64,000 bases of DNA from Saccharomonospora cyanea NA-134 (GCF_000244975.1 NZ_CM001440.1:2030325-2094324); one strand, 5' to 3'; shown: positions 1 through 10,654, numbered from the stretch's first letter. Program-made: numbers and translations. Notes: generated from the letters alone by a model not told the origin.

Positions 1-1578
1 CTCGTCCGCCGCGAACGCGCGCGCAGCACCGAGGAGGTCGAACTCGGGGGCCAGGGCCGTGAGAGTGCCCTCCAGTGTCGCGAGCGCACGGAACACCGCG
101 GCTATCGGCGCGGGAACGGAGAGCCGGAACTCCGCGACGAGCCGGAACAGATCGGTGAACAGCGCGGCGTCCGGGCCGGCGCCGCTCTGCAGGTGCTGCG
201 CGAGGAGTCCGCCGAGCGCGCGTTCGAGCCGTTGCTCGTCGAGGTCGTCCGGATGTTCGAGGACCAGCAGCAGGCTGTCGCGCAACGCCGCCGGATCACT
301 GCGGTCGACCGCCACGAACAGTGACCGCAGGCCTTCGCGCAACCCGAGGTCGAGCCGTCCGACGGAGCCGAAGTCGAGCAGGCCGAGGGTGCCGTCGTGC
401 ACGAGCACGTTGCCCGGATGCGGATCGGCGTGGAACGTGCCCGCGTCGAGGATCTGGCGCAACAGGCAGGTCAGTAACGCGGTGGCCAGGCCGCGCCGCT
501 CGTCGCGGTCGTCCGGTAGGCGGGCCTGGGTCACCGGAGTGCCCTGGAGCCGTTCCATGACGAGCACGCGCTCCGTCGTCCACTCCGGATGCGGGCGGGG
601 GATGCGCACGGCAGCCTTCGGTGTCGCCGCGGCGGCCTTGGCGATGGCTTCGGCGTTGCGGGCCTCGATGCGGAAGTCGAGCTCCTCGAACAGGGCGGAG
701 GCGAAGCCGTCGGCGAGGTCGAGCACGCCGAGTGCGCGGGCCCACGCCGCGCGGCGGTGCAGTGTTCTGGCGAGCTGGGTGACGATGTCGATGTCCCGCT
801 CCACCCGTTCCCGGATGTCGGGACGCTGCACTTTCACGACCACCTCCTCACCGCTGTGCAGGCGGGCGCGGTACACCTGTGCGATCGAGGCCGACGCCAG
901 CGGTTCGGAGTCGAACTCGGCGAACACCTCGTGCACGGGTCTGCCGAGTTCGTCGCGCAGGACGCGCTCGATCTCCGCCTGCGGGGCCGCGGTGACCTGA
1001 CTCTGCAGGCGGCTCAGCTCGTCGATGAACGAGGGCGGCAACAGGTCGGTGCGGGTGGACAGCACCTGACCCAGTTTGACGAACGTGACCCCGGCTTCCT
1101 CCAGCGCGCGACGCAGCGACCGGGCCAGAGTGGCCTGCCGGACGTCGGTGTCGTGGCCGGCGCGTCGTCCGGCGAGGTACGGCCCGAGGCCGTGGCGGAC
1201 GGCGATGGTCGTGATGCGCGAGTAGCGGCGGGTGCGGGAGGCACGGCGCCGCAGGGCTCGGATCCTGCCGATCGGTCCGAGTCCGGAACCGCTGGGGAAC
1301 GCCATCTCGGCGACGAACAGGAACACGAGCGTGGCCAGGAATCCCACGCCCGCCACCGGGATGAGCAGCCAGAACCCGACGCTGGGGTCTTCGCGGACCT
1401 CGAACAGCGGCAATCGTGACACGACGAAACCCGCGATCGCCCACCCGAACAGGGCGGCGGCGAAGGCCCGCACGGTGCCGATCGGCACGCCGAGAACCCG
1501 TCGGGAGGCCACCACGAGTGGCCACAGCATCAACAGGTAGAGCGGCAGACTCAGAACAGCGAGCAACACCGAGGACAT
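1..1578 (-). CDS. ABC1/AarF/UbiB-family atypical protein kinase (3' end beyond window)
   Basis: I translated the minus strand from the ATG at 1578. The frame is open to the window edge, giving 526 codons with no stop, so the C-terminus is missing. The first ~75 residues hold two hydrophobic stretches (starting MSSVLLAVLSLPLYLL), so the protein is probably membrane-anchored at its N-terminus. The ABC1 signature follows: TFVKLGQVLSTR (the KxGQ motif), SIAQVYRARL with the alanine-rich nucleotide loop, VVVKVQRP (ATP lysine), FHADPHPGN (catalytic loop) and LLDFGSVG (metal site). This is a UbiB/ABC1 protein-kinase-like ATPase. In actinobacteria the role is unclear and not necessarily in quinone synthesis. 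It is divergent from the histidine kinase, with a 368-bp gap. Family assignment is secure; substrate unknown. Confidence 0.88.
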   Translation of the reverse strand, partial: MSSVLLAVLSLPLYLLMLWPLVVASRRVLGVPIGTVRAFAAALFGWAIAGFVVSRLPLFEVREDPSVGFWLLIPVAGVGFLATLVFLFVAEMAFPSGSGLGPIGRIRALRRRASRTRRYSRITTIAVRHGLGPYLAGRRAGHDTDVRQATLARSLRRALEEAGVTFVKLGQVLSTRTDLLPPSFIDELSRLQSQVTAAPQAEIERVLRDELGRPVHEVFAEFDSEPLASASIAQVYRARLHSGEEVVVKVQRPDIRERVERDIDIVTQLARTLHRRAAWARALGVLDLADGFASALFEELDFRIEARNAEAIAKAAAATPKAAVRIPRPHPEWTTERVLVMERLQGTPVTQARLPDDRDERRGLATALLTCLLRQILDAGTFHADPHPGNVLVHDGTLGLLDFGSVGRLDLGLREGLRSLFVAVDRSDPAALRDSLLLVLEHPDDLDEQRLERALGGLLAQHLQSGAGPDAALFTDLFRLVAEFRLSVPAPIAAVFRALATLEGTLTALAPEFDLLGAARAFAADE

Positions 1579-1946
1579 CGACGACCCTGAAGATCCGGCC
1601 CGGAACGGGCAGCGCGGCAGTGTGACCGCCGACAGTACCGTATCCGGCCGAACGTCCGTGAGCTGCGAGCACGCGTCCATGGCCCGCGGACAGGGCGGGG
1701 AGCGTGCCGTTCTCCGGTGTGTCCGGGGCTCCGCGAGGGCCTTCCGGCAGGGAACGACGGAACCGATCGGGCAGGCGGACCGGCAAGCTGCCGTCCGTAC
1801 ACACTGTCCGAACCCGACTGTCGCGCTCGGCCGGCACGCCGACCGGACGTGCGCCTCCGTCTGCTTCGGACGGTTTTTCCGAGGCGGTCGGAGGCGGTCG
1901 GAGGCGCCCGGCGAGCAGCGCGGAGCCGTTCTGGCAGGCTTGCCGT
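1579..1946. other. Divergent intergenic region, no gene seen
   Basis: This 368-bp stretch separates the ABC1 kinase (minus) from the histidine kinase (plus) and should hold both promoters. The histidine-kinase frame is open through part of it, but the translation upstream of 1947 is arginine/proline-rich and shows no family similarity, so I do not treat it as coding. The only structure I noticed is the short tandem repeat at 1881-1906. Confidence 0.5.
1881..1906. repeat. 10-bp tandem repeat, 2.6 copies
   Basis: The unit GAGGCGGTCG occurs twice without change and is followed by a partial third copy (GAGGCG). It lies 40-65 bp upstream of the histidine-kinase start and could be a regulator site or simple slippage. 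Confidence 0.7.
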
Positions 1947-3194
1947 ATGGCACGGTGGTTGTTCGGGTGGTTCGCCCGTCCCGCGACCTATCGCCGGTGG
2001 GTGTACTTCATCCTCGGCGGCGCGCTCTTCGTGCCGTTCCTGCTGTTCGGGGCGGTGCTCGTGCCTGCGGTCGTACCGGTGGCCGCCACCGCGCTCGGCG
2101 CACTGCTGATCGGTGGCGGTGCCGCGTTGCTGGTGCTCGGCGCGGTGGGGTTCCTGCCCGCCGTGCGGGTGCTGGAGGGCGCGGCCGTGCGGGAACTGCT
2201 CGACGACCCGGTGCCCGACGCCGAGTTCGGCGCGACCGACGACTGGTCGGTGCGTGTGCGGTCGGCGGTGATGTTCGCCGCGCACGTTCTCGCGGGTGGT
2301 GTGCTGAGCACACTGAGTCTCGCACTACCGGTGCTCGTGGCGATGACGATCCCGGTGCCGTTCACCGGGCGGATCTCGCTAGGGGTTCCCGAGCCGGTGC
2401 TCGTGCCGCGAGGCTGGGCTGGAGCGTGGATACCGGTGCTGGCCGTGCTGACGACGCTGGCGCTGGTGCCGGTGGTGGCCACCTCCGGGGCGGTGTTCCG
2501 GCGGATGGCGGTCTCCCTGCTGGGGCCGAGCGTCGCCGATCGGATCGCGCGGCTGGAACGCAGGACCGACCGGTTGCTCGAACGCACGCGGCTCGCGCGG
2601 GAACTGCACGACTCGGTGGGGCACGCGCTCAGCATCGTCGCAGTGCAGGCGGGCGCCGCCAGGCGGCTGCTGCGAAGGGACGCGGATGCCTCCGAAACGG
2701 CCCTCGAAGCGATCGAGGCCGCGGCGAGGGCCGCCCTCGACGACCTCGACCACGTGCTCGGGCTGCTGCGCGAGGACGGCGAGGCGGTGTCGCGGGCACC
2801 GCGGGCCGGGCTGAGTGACCTACCCGCGCTGCTGTCGGCCACCAGGCTCGCCGGGGTGTCGGTCGACGCCGACGTCCGGGGTGATCCGGAGGCCGTCGCG
2901 CCCGTGGTGTCGCGCGAGGCGTACCGCATCGTGCAGGAATGCCTGACCAACGCCGTCCGCCACGCCGGTAGGGTGCCGGTGACCGTGCGAGTGGAGGTCA
3001 TCGGACCGACGGTCGCGATCACGGTGCGCAACCGGATCGCCGACCCCGGCCGGGCGCGAGGTGGGCGCGGCGGGAGAGGACTGCGGGGGATGAGGGAGCG
3101 CGTCGACGTGCTCGGGGGGACGCTGGAGGCGGGCCCCGATGCGGACGACTGGGTGGTCGACGTGCGGCTGCCCACGGGAAGGGCGGCGTCGTGA
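1947..3194 (+). CDS. Sensor histidine kinase, NarL-partner (HisKA_3) type
   Basis: The 415-residue protein has an N-terminal membrane part (about residues 15-200, two hydrophobic hairpins starting YFILGGALFVPFLLFGAVL) resembling the actinobacterial putative-sensor domain. A HisKA_3 dimerization domain follows, with the phospho-acceptor His near residue 221 in LARELHDSVGHALS, then an HATPase domain (QECLTNAVRHAG, N-box near 335; GRGLRGMRERV, G-box). I chose the ATG at 1947 because the sensor domain starts there; the frame is open further upstream but the translation is low-complexity. The stop overlaps the start of the response regulator by 4 bp, so the two are co-translated. The signal sensed is unknown. 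Confidence 0.92.
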   Translation: MARWLFGWFARPATYRRWVYFILGGALFVPFLLFGAVLVPAVVPVAATALGALLIGGGAALLVLGAVGFLPAVRVLEGAAVRELLDDPVPDAEFGATDDWSVRVRSAVMFAAHVLAGGVLSTLSLALPVLVAMTIPVPFTGRISLGVPEPVLVPRGWAGAWIPVLAVLTTLALVPVVATSGAVFRRMAVSLLGPSVADRIARLERRTDRLLERTRLARELHDSVGHALSIVAVQAGAARRLLRRDADASETALEAIEAAARAALDDLDHVLGLLREDGEAVSRAPRAGLSDLPALLSATRLAGVSVDADVRGDPEAVAPVVSREAYRIVQECLTNAVRHAGRVPVTVRVEVIGPTVAITVRNRIADPGRARGGRGGRGLRGMRERVDVLGGTLEAGPDADDWVVDVRLPTGRAAS

Positions 3195-3853
3195 CGCGGA
3201 CGATCGGTGTCGTGCTCGTGGACGACGAGCCGCTCATCAGGACGGGGCTGCGAGCGATCCTGGAGTCGGAGGACGATCTGGCCGTGGTGGGCGAGGCGGC
3301 CGACGGCGCCGAGGTGGCCGGCCTGGTGCGCCGCGTACGTCCCGACGTCGTGCTGATGGACGTGCGCATGCCGGTCGTCGACGGCATCGCGGCCACCGAA
3401 CACCTCCTGTCCGTGGTGCCGGACCCGCCGAAGATCATCGTGGTGACCACGTTCGACAACGACGACTACGTCTACTCGGCGCTGCGGGCGGGCGCCAGCG
3501 GTTTCGTGCTGAAACGCGCTCGCCCCGAGGAACTCGTCGCGGCCGTGCGGACGGTGTGCGCGGGCGACTCGCTGCTGTACCCGTCGGCGTTGCGGCGGAT
3601 GGCGGCCCGGCACGCCGTGACCGGGTCGCGGTTGCGGGAGGCGGGGCTCACCGAACGGGAGCGGCAGGTGCTGCGGCTGATGGCCGCGGGCTTGTCCAAC
3701 GCCGAGGTCGCGGGCGAGCTGTTCCTCGGCGTCGAGACGGTGAAGACCTACGTCGGCAACGTCCTCGCGAAGCTCGGGGCCCGCGACCGTACCCAGGCGG
3801 TGATCGCGGCGTACGAGTCGGGATTCGTGTCTCCGGGCGGAGACCGGCGATGA
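3191..3853 (+). CDS. LuxR/NarL-family response regulator
   Basis: This is the 220-residue partner of the preceding kinase, starting with a GTG that overlaps the kinase stop. The REC domain covers about residues 3-120, with acidic residues in VLVDDEPL, the phospho-acceptor Asp near residue 57 in VVLMDVRMPV, and the conserved Thr and Lys in VVTTFDNDDY and FVLKRA. A LuxR-type HTH follows at about 150-210 (LTERERQVLRLMAAGLSNAEVA, then VETVKTYVGNVLAKL). It acts in the cytoplasm as a phosphorylation-dependent transcription factor. No target site could be identified; the upstream dGTPase neighbour is separated by 40 bp and may be independent. Confidence 0.95.
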   Translation: MTRTIGVVLVDDEPLIRTGLRAILESEDDLAVVGEAADGAEVAGLVRRVRPDVVLMDVRMPVVDGIAATEHLLSVVPDPPKIIVVTTFDNDDYVYSALRAGASGFVLKRARPEELVAAVRTVCAGDSLLYPSALRRMAARHAVTGSRLREAGLTERERQVLRLMAAGLSNAEVAGELFLGVETVKTYVGNVLAKLGARDRTQAVIAAYESGFVSPGGDRR

Positions 3854-3893
3854 CGTCGGTTCGCGAACCGGGTTCTCACGTACGGTGTGGGGC

Positions 3894-5468
3894 ATGGTGA
3901 GCGTGGTAACGCCCCCCGATCCCCGCGCCAGGCGCCGGGACGAGGCGGCGGAATCGGGTGGGTTCGCCGAACTGCAGTCCAGCCCGTTCCGGGTCGACCG
4001 CGACCGGCTGGTCGCCTCCCCGTTCTTCGCCCGGCTGAGCGGGGTGACGCAGGTGGTCAGTGCGGGTGGCTCGGCGCTGCTGCACAACCGCCTCACCCAC
4101 AGTCTCAAGGTCGCCCAGGTGGCCCGGTCGATCGCCGAACGCATCTCCTCGGCCGAGGACACGCGCGCGCTCGTCGCCAAACTCGGCGGTTGTGATCCCG
4201 ACGTGGCGGAGGCCGCGGCACTCGGCCACGATCTCGGGCATCCGCCGTTCGGCCATCTCGGGGAACAGGTGCTCGACCGCATCGCCCGCCACCGGTACGG
4301 GCTGGCCGACGGGTTCGAAGGCAACGCCCAGACGTTCCGGATCGTCACCACCACCGAGGTGGGCGGCCCGGTACCTCGCGGCCTGAACCTCACGGCAGCG
4401 GTCCGCGCGTCGCTGCTGAAGTACCCGTGGGCGCGCCTGCACCGTCCGCGGCCTCACCCGTCCGCGTTGCCCGTACCGCCTCGCGGTGCCGCCGAGCCGC
4501 CGCAGGCTCCCGGTTCGGGCTCGGCCAAGTTCTCCGCCTACTCCACCGAGCTGGACGAGCTGGAGGCGTGCCGGGCACCGTTCGCCGACAGGATCGAGTA
4601 CTGGCAGCAGACGGTGGAGGCGTCGGTGATGGACCTCGCCGACGACATCGCGTACGCCATCCACGATCTGCAGGACTTCCACCGCATCGGCGTGCTGCAA
4701 CACGCGGCGGTGGCCACGGAACTGGGTCACTGGTTGTCGCGGAGCAGTGAACTCGCCGTGCTGCCCGAGGCCGAGCTCGTCGAGACGCACCGCAAGCCGG
4801 GACGTTCGCTGGAGCACCTGCGTCGCCGCCTGCACGCCAAGGACTCCTGGATCGCCGACGCCGGAGCGTTCGCCGATGCGGTCGCCCGCGTGCGCGCCGA
4901 GCTGGTGGACGAGCTGCTCGGCATCCCGTTCGACGGGTCGGTGGAGGCCGAGCAGGCCACCGCTCGGTTCTCGGCGCGCTGGACCGCGCGGCTGGCGGAC
5001 GGGGTGGTCGTCACACCGTCACCCTCACCCCGCACCGGTCACGTCACCCTCGCCCCCGCGCAGTGGCACGAGGTGCAGGTGCTCAAGTTCGTCCACAAGC
5101 GGTTCGTGTTGCAGCGCCCCGACCTGGCACTGCACCAGCGGGGACAGGCGAGTCTGATCGTCACGCTGGTGGACGCGCTGGACGCGTGGCTGACCGACCG
5201 CGAGGAGGCCTCCCGGCTGCCGCGCAGGCTGCACGACCTCGTCGAGCTGGCGCAGGCCGAGTACGGCGAACTCGCCGACGACGCGCCCGAGCTGCTGGTG
5301 GGTGCCACGGGGGAGCCGGTGCGCGGCGCCGACGCGGTGCGGGCCCTGGCGCGGGGCAGGGCGGTGATCGACTTCGTGGCTTCGCTCACGGACCAGCAGG
5401 CGGCGGCCATGCTCGACGCGATCTCGGGCCGCTCGGCACAACCGTGGGCGGAACCGTCGGTGCTCTGA
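3894..5468 (+). CDS. dgt: dGTPase-like HD-domain triphosphohydrolase
   Basis: The 524-residue protein belongs to the dNTP triphosphohydrolase family, which cleaves dNTPs to the deoxynucleoside plus tripolyphosphate and so adjusts DNA precursor pools. The HD metal site is visible: NRLTHS supplies the first His, GHDLGHPPFGH (His112-Asp113) the HD pair, and DLADDIAYAIHD a further Asp. EGNAQTFRI and the RLHRPRP segment also match the family. An in-frame GTG at 3885 is an alternative start; ATG 3894 is preferred because MVSVVTPPDPRARRRDE looks like the usual basic N-terminus. The convergent vapC remnant ends 3 bp downstream. Family call is strong; nucleotide preference is not read from sequence. 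Confidence 0.92.
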   Translation: MVSVVTPPDPRARRRDEAAESGGFAELQSSPFRVDRDRLVASPFFARLSGVTQVVSAGGSALLHNRLTHSLKVAQVARSIAERISSAEDTRALVAKLGGCDPDVAEAAALGHDLGHPPFGHLGEQVLDRIARHRYGLADGFEGNAQTFRIVTTTEVGGPVPRGLNLTAAVRASLLKYPWARLHRPRPHPSALPVPPRGAAEPPQAPGSGSAKFSAYSTELDELEACRAPFADRIEYWQQTVEASVMDLADDIAYAIHDLQDFHRIGVLQHAAVATELGHWLSRSSELAVLPEAELVETHRKPGRSLEHLRRRLHAKDSWIADAGAFADAVARVRAELVDELLGIPFDGSVEAEQATARFSARWTARLADGVVVTPSPSPRTGHVTLAPAQWHEVQVLKFVHKRFVLQRPDLALHQRGQASLIVTLVDALDAWLTDREEASRLPRRLHDLVELAQAEYGELADDAPELLVGATGEPVRGADAVRALARGRAVIDFVASLTDQQAAAMLDAISGRSAQPWAEPSVL

Positions 5469-5471
5469 CCG

Positions 5472-5889
5472 TCAGCGCGTGGGCTGCGCGGGAACGGTGG
5501 GCAGCAGGTCCGCGACGTCGGCGTGCAACTGGGCGAGGCCCTGGTCGAAGGTCGCGATCCGGCCGCCGCGCGACCGCGCGAGTTGTGCGAGGTAGGAGTC
5601 GGTCACCTGTCGATGTCCGGGGACGCCGTTCAGCGGCACTTCGCCGTAACTGATCGTGTCGGGCCGGAACTCGTACCGCTCGTCGTCCTTCAGCGCGTCG
5701 AGAACGAGCCGGGCGGTGTCCGCCGACTGCCCTTCGTGGATCAGCAGCCGGAGGAGACCGCCCTCCGTGGCCGGGCACGTGGCGAATCCACCGTCGGAGT
5801 CCGCGAACCACTTCTCGGCGACGTCATGGTGGACATGATCGGCGACCACGAGAGCGATCAGGACGTTTCGCGTCGAGCAGCGTGGTCAC
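5472..5889 (-). pseudogene. vapC: VapC-type PIN-domain toxin with a +1 frameshift at its N-terminus
   Basis: The expected start is a GTG at 5889 that overlaps the antitoxin stop (GTGA). Translation from there reads VTTLLDA, carrying the first catalytic Asp of a PIN nuclease, and then leaves frame at an AAA triplet (5866-5868). Removing one A restores ANVLIALVVADHVHHDVAEKWF, typical of the Mtu-type PIN family, followed in frame by ATEGGLLRL, the NLTDS-type tail and IATFDQGLA. As sequenced, translation could only restart at an internal codon near 5849, which loses the first active-site Asp. The remaining domain is intact down to the stop. Either the toxin is inactivated or the base is a sequencing error. 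PIN toxins cleave RNA. Confidence 0.82.
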
Positions 5890-6113
5890 CGCTCGTCCTC
5901 CAGGGAACGGACGTCGTCCGTGGTGATGACTCTGCCGAGAGTGACCACGGGAAGCCCGGTCCTGGCGCTACGCGTCGTCTCGGCTGGCTTGACCTGGCCC
6001 AGCCCCCGGCGCATGAGTTCCGAGACGATCTCGCTCAAGGTACGGGAGGTGTCCCGCGCGAGGGACTGGGCCTGCCGGTACAGGTCGTCGGGCAGATCGA
6101 TGGCCGTCCTCAT
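5886..6113 (-). CDS. vapB: VapB-type ribbon-helix-helix antitoxin
   Basis: This 75-residue protein begins MRTAIDLPDDLYRQAQSLA, a ribbon-helix-helix DNA-binding N-terminus (beta strand then DDLYRQAQ helix). An acidic C-terminal tail (TTDDVRSLEDER) follows, suited to bind and block a PIN toxin. Its stop overlaps the vapC GTG by 4 bp, the usual antitoxin-first order. It would autorepress the operon; the promoter lies in the 51-bp gap shared with the divergent gene at 6165. Confidence 0.88.
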   Translation of the reverse strand: MRTAIDLPDDLYRQAQSLARDTSRTLSEIVSELMRRGLGQVKPAETTRSARTGLPVVTLGRVITTDDVRSLEDER

Positions 6114-6164
6114 GCCACGAAGCGTAGTTTCAGAACATCACGATGCGCGGAGATCGGAGTACGG

Positions 6165-6833
6165 ATGGCGCGCAAACGGCAGGTGCCGGGCGGTGGGACG
6201 GCCGTCGAGGTGGAGCCGGAGCGACTGGCCCGGTGGTTCGATCGCTTCGCCGAGCGCAACGACGGCGTGGCGAACACCGAGCTCGACCCGGGACAGGTGC
6301 GTGTCGTGGGCGGTAACGGCGTCACCGCGACGGTCTCCGTGCCGTTCGAGCCGCTCGCCGTCGAACCCGGTACCCGGCACGACGGTGCGGCCGTGGAAGT
6401 CCTGGTCGACCACGTGCGCAGACCACGCCGTATCGGCCTGCTGCTCGTACGGCTCGGCGGGCACAGCGTCGGCGTCGCCGAGGGTGGGCGGGTCACGGTG
6501 TCCCGTACCGACCGTCACCTGGTGCACGGGCGCAGCGCCGCAGGAGGGTGGTCGCAGCAGCGGTTCGCTCGCCGCCGCGACGGCCAGGCACGACAGGCGT
6601 TGCGCGCGGCGGCCGACGATACCGCCGACGTCCTCGGCGCCCGTGTCGCCGAGCTCGACGCCGTCGTACTCGGGGGTGACCGCCGGGCCCTGGAGGAGCT
6701 GCGAGCGGATCGGAGGCTCGCCGCGGTCTTCGCCAAGGCGGAACCCCGCGTGCTCGACGTGGCCGAACCGCGTCGCTCGGTGCTCGACGACGCGGCCGAG
6801 CGCGCACGTGCCGTGGAGATCATCGTGCGGTGA
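6165..6833 (+). CDS. acVLRF1-family peptidyl-tRNA hydrolase (eRF1/Vms1-like)
   Basis: The 222-residue protein matches the actinobacterial VLRF1-type family, bacterial relatives of eukaryotic Vms1/eRF1 that release nascent peptides on stalled large ribosomal subunits. The core shows the VLRF1 fold segments LLLVRLGGHSVGV, a GRSAAGGWSQQRFARRR stretch in the place of the GGQ-like catalytic loop (the Gln lies in GGWSQQ), and VVLGGDRRALEEL. The start is ATG 6165 (MARKRQVPGG); upstream in-frame codons overlap the vapBC region and are not coding. It is divergent from vapB and followed after 138 bp by the ABC-F gene, another ribosome-associated factor. Family assignment rests on motif memory; function is inferred. 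Confidence 0.75.
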   Translation: MARKRQVPGGGTAVEVEPERLARWFDRFAERNDGVANTELDPGQVRVVGGNGVTATVSVPFEPLAVEPGTRHDGAAVEVLVDHVRRPRRIGLLLVRLGGHSVGVAEGGRVTVSRTDRHLVHGRSAAGGWSQQRFARRRDGQARQALRAAADDTADVLGARVAELDAVVLGGDRRALEELRADRRLAAVFAKAEPRVLDVAEPRRSVLDDAAERARAVEIIVR

Positions 6834-6971
6834 CCCACGCCACCGTCGCGGAAAACGACTGGACACCCGCCCCTACACTGGGGAACGTGGTCGTTCGACT
6901 GGAGTAGGCGCGCGCTCGCGCCCCGTGCACACCTTGTCCGGCCACCACGTCCACCCCACGGAGTCTGCCAA

Positions 6972-8600
<1,629 letters not shown>

Positions 8601-8971
8601 TCGGGTGTTTTGCCGAGAAAATGTGCGACTTCTTCGTAAGGGCGCGCACCGGTCGCCGGTCCGATGTGCTCGCCGGGTGACCAAAAGATCACCCACAGCT
8701 TTCTGACCAGTGTTGTTGTGGCGACTCCCGGATCGGTGGAGTGGCCCCCCCTTTCGGGTGGAGTGTGGTGTGTCACCGGCCGCCACAACCAGGCGCCTTT
8801 TACGCGTTCCGTCATTGTTCGGTCTACAGCAAGTACCGTATCGGACGTTTTCGACGCCATTCGAGCATGTTTTCCCGTTGTCGTCTGGCATTCGGCGGCG
8901 TCGTGTTCGATCATTGCCACGGCAGGGGCTGAAAGTGGCCCGAAACATCAACGGGCGGAAGGTGGATTGAC
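8601..8971. other. 371-bp intergenic region with lower GC and a small hairpin
   Basis: I see no convincing gene here. The base composition is clearly less GC-rich than in the flanking genes, particularly around 8800-8920, which is typical of a promoter-bearing region in this DNA. A short inverted repeat, GGGTGA (8674-8679) and TCACCC (8689-8694) with an A-rich loop, lies about 75 bp after the ABC-F stop and may act as its terminator. The small HTH gene that follows presumably takes its promoter from the right half. Confidence 0.5.
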
Positions 8972-9181
8972 GTGGCAGACCTGAAGAAGGGTGCGCGCAT
9001 CACCGGATCCACGCGTGACAAGCTGGCCGCTGACCTGAAGAAGAAGTACGAGAAGGGGGCGAGCATCCGCGCTCTGGCCGAGTCGACGGGACGCTCCTAC
9101 GGCTTCGTGCACCGGGTCCTGTCGGAATCCGGCGTGCAACTTCGGGGCAGGGGAGGCGCCACGCGCGTCAAGAAGAAGTAA
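8972..9181 (+). CDS. Small basic helix-turn-helix protein (69 aa)
   Basis: The 69-residue protein starts with GTG at 8972 after a GGAAGG ribosome site. The centre (about residues 28-55, YEKGASIRALAESTGRSYG then FVHRVLSESGV) is a resolvase/MarR-like helix-turn-helix in which the second helix reads SYGFVHRVL. Both ends are lysine/arginine-rich (ADLKKGAR; RGRGGATRVKKK). I recognise it as a widely conserved small actinobacterial DNA-binding protein but know no assigned function. Its last 14 bp overlap the convergent GT87 gene. Confidence 0.85.
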   Translation: MADLKKGARITGSTRDKLAADLKKKYEKGASIRALAESTGRSYGFVHRVLSESGVQLRGRGGATRVKKK

Positions 9182-10523
9182 GAGGGACAGGATCTCCGTG
9201 GGTTCCGGAGCCGGGTTCGTCGGTGCCGAGGGGGGCCGTGGCCCGGTTCCGGAACACCAGCACCGCTCCCAGCAACACGGAGACGTAGACCAGGTAGCCG
9301 AAGCGGGTGGCCGTCGTCAGCAACGTGAAGGCGGCGAGTCCGACCGCGATCCGCAGGGCCGCGTCGGCCGCGGTCCGCGGCGGGCGGCGAACCAGCCACA
9401 GCAGCACGGCGAGCCCCGCGGCGACGAGCAGCACCAGGGCGATCACGGTGCCCACGGGGCCGGTGCTCGCGATCAGTCGGCCCGGCAGCGGACTCTCGGC
9501 GGGGGACGCGACCTCTCCGAGACCCGACGGGAACAGTAGTACGTGCTCGACGAAGGCTCTGGGATTCACCAGACAGACGGGCACGGTCACCAGTGCGGTG
9601 ACACCGACGAACACCACCGAGGACCGGGCGAGAGCGCGTCCACCCAGTCGGCTCGCGACGAGGAAACCGGCCACGACGGCGGCGGGTGCGGCGATCAGCT
9701 TCGCGCTCGTCACGAGCGCGCACGTCAGTGCCGCCCAGCCGGACCGGTCGGTGGCGGCGAGGGCGACGGTCAGCACGATCAGTCCCACGATCGCCAGGTC
9801 GGGACCGGCGGTCGCCCAGGTGAGCGCCGTCAGAGGGAACACCGCCGCGAGTTGGGCACCTCGAACCGGTATCGACGGCACCCGCAGCAGCCGCAGACTC
9901 GCGACCACGCAGACGGCGGCCACGAGCGCGAACGCGACGCGGGCGTCGGTGAGCACGTCGGTGAACGGCGAGCCGCCCAGCAGCGCGCGCGGCAGACCGA
10001 ACACCGCCATCACGGGGCCGTACGGCGTGTAGTCGTGGACGTTCGGGGCTCGGTCGAGCGCCGCGATGTCCAGATAGGGCGTTCCGCTGTCCAGCAGGGT
10101 GCTCGCCGCTCGCTCGATCACCCACACCTCGGGTTGGGCGTTCCACAGCCCTTCGGCGTCGGTCCAGTCGCCGCCCGAGGTTTCCCGCCGCACGAGCAAC
10201 GTCACCATCGGGGCGAGCATGCCGACGACACCGACCGCTCCCACGCCCACCCAGCGTGATCGTGACCGGGAGTGCCGGGCGTTCGGTGTGAGCAGTAGCC
10301 AACAGGTGTGCACCAGCGCGAGCCCGTAGCCGGCCACCGCGAAACCGCCCCATACCCGGTAGCCGAAGTGCTTGTCGGTCAACGCCATGACCAAGGCGTA
10401 GCAGGCGCAGCCCAGGTAGAGCAGGGCGTCGACGGCGAGTGGCCGCCGACCCAGTGCCGATCGCATGCGGCCGAACGCGCCGACCGGTGCGGGCTCCGCC
10501 CCCTGCTGTGCCTGTGTCCCCAT
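9168..10523 (-). CDS. GT87-like polytopic membrane glycosyltransferase
   Basis: The 451-residue integral membrane protein has about ten hydrophobic segments spread over its whole length. An external loop near residues 115-165 contains WTDAEGLWNAQPEVW and HDYTPYGPVMAVFG. This layout fits the DUF2029/GT87 polyprenyl-phosphate-dependent mannosyltransferases, which add mannose or arabinose to lipid-linked glycans on the outer face of the membrane. The acidic residues of the first long loop (D/E in SGGDWTDAE) are candidates for the catalytic base. The donor and acceptor cannot be told from sequence. Its 3' end overlaps the HTH gene, and its start is divergent from the ABC exporter with a 131-bp gap. 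Confidence 0.72.
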   Translation of the reverse strand: MGTQAQQGAEPAPVGAFGRMRSALGRRPLAVDALLYLGCACYALVMALTDKHFGYRVWGGFAVAGYGLALVHTCWLLLTPNARHSRSRSRWVGVGAVGVVGMLAPMVTLLVRRETSGGDWTDAEGLWNAQPEVWVIERAASTLLDSGTPYLDIAALDRAPNVHDYTPYGPVMAVFGLPRALLGGSPFTDVLTDARVAFALVAAVCVVASLRLLRVPSIPVRGAQLAAVFPLTALTWATAGPDLAIVGLIVLTVALAATDRSGWAALTCALVTSAKLIAAPAAVVAGFLVASRLGGRALARSSVVFVGVTALVTVPVCLVNPRAFVEHVLLFPSGLGEVASPAESPLPGRLIASTGPVGTVIALVLLVAAGLAVLLWLVRRPPRTAADAALRIAVGLAAFTLLTTATRFGYLVYVSVLLGAVLVFRNRATAPLGTDEPGSGTHGDPVPLTSS

Positions 10524-10654
10524 GGCGGTCGAGACTACCGAGGGAGTCGGGACTGTCGGTGGCGACCGGCAGAATCGCCCGGAAGCGGCGCGGGAAGATC
10601 CGCGACGTCACCGCTGTTGTGCTGAGCACACATGGGGAGAGGAGTTGTTGGCGA

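Noticed and set aside
1988-4393. Long minus-strand reading frame (about 800 codons) opposite the histidine kinase and response regulator
   Set aside because: It is antisense to well-supported genes; composition is low-complexity Arg/Ser/Thr and matches no family.
8664-8984. Short plus-strand frames in the 8.6-8.97 kb intergenic region
   Set aside because: Composition and codon use are not gene-like, the frames overlap each other, and the real HTH gene starts at 8972.
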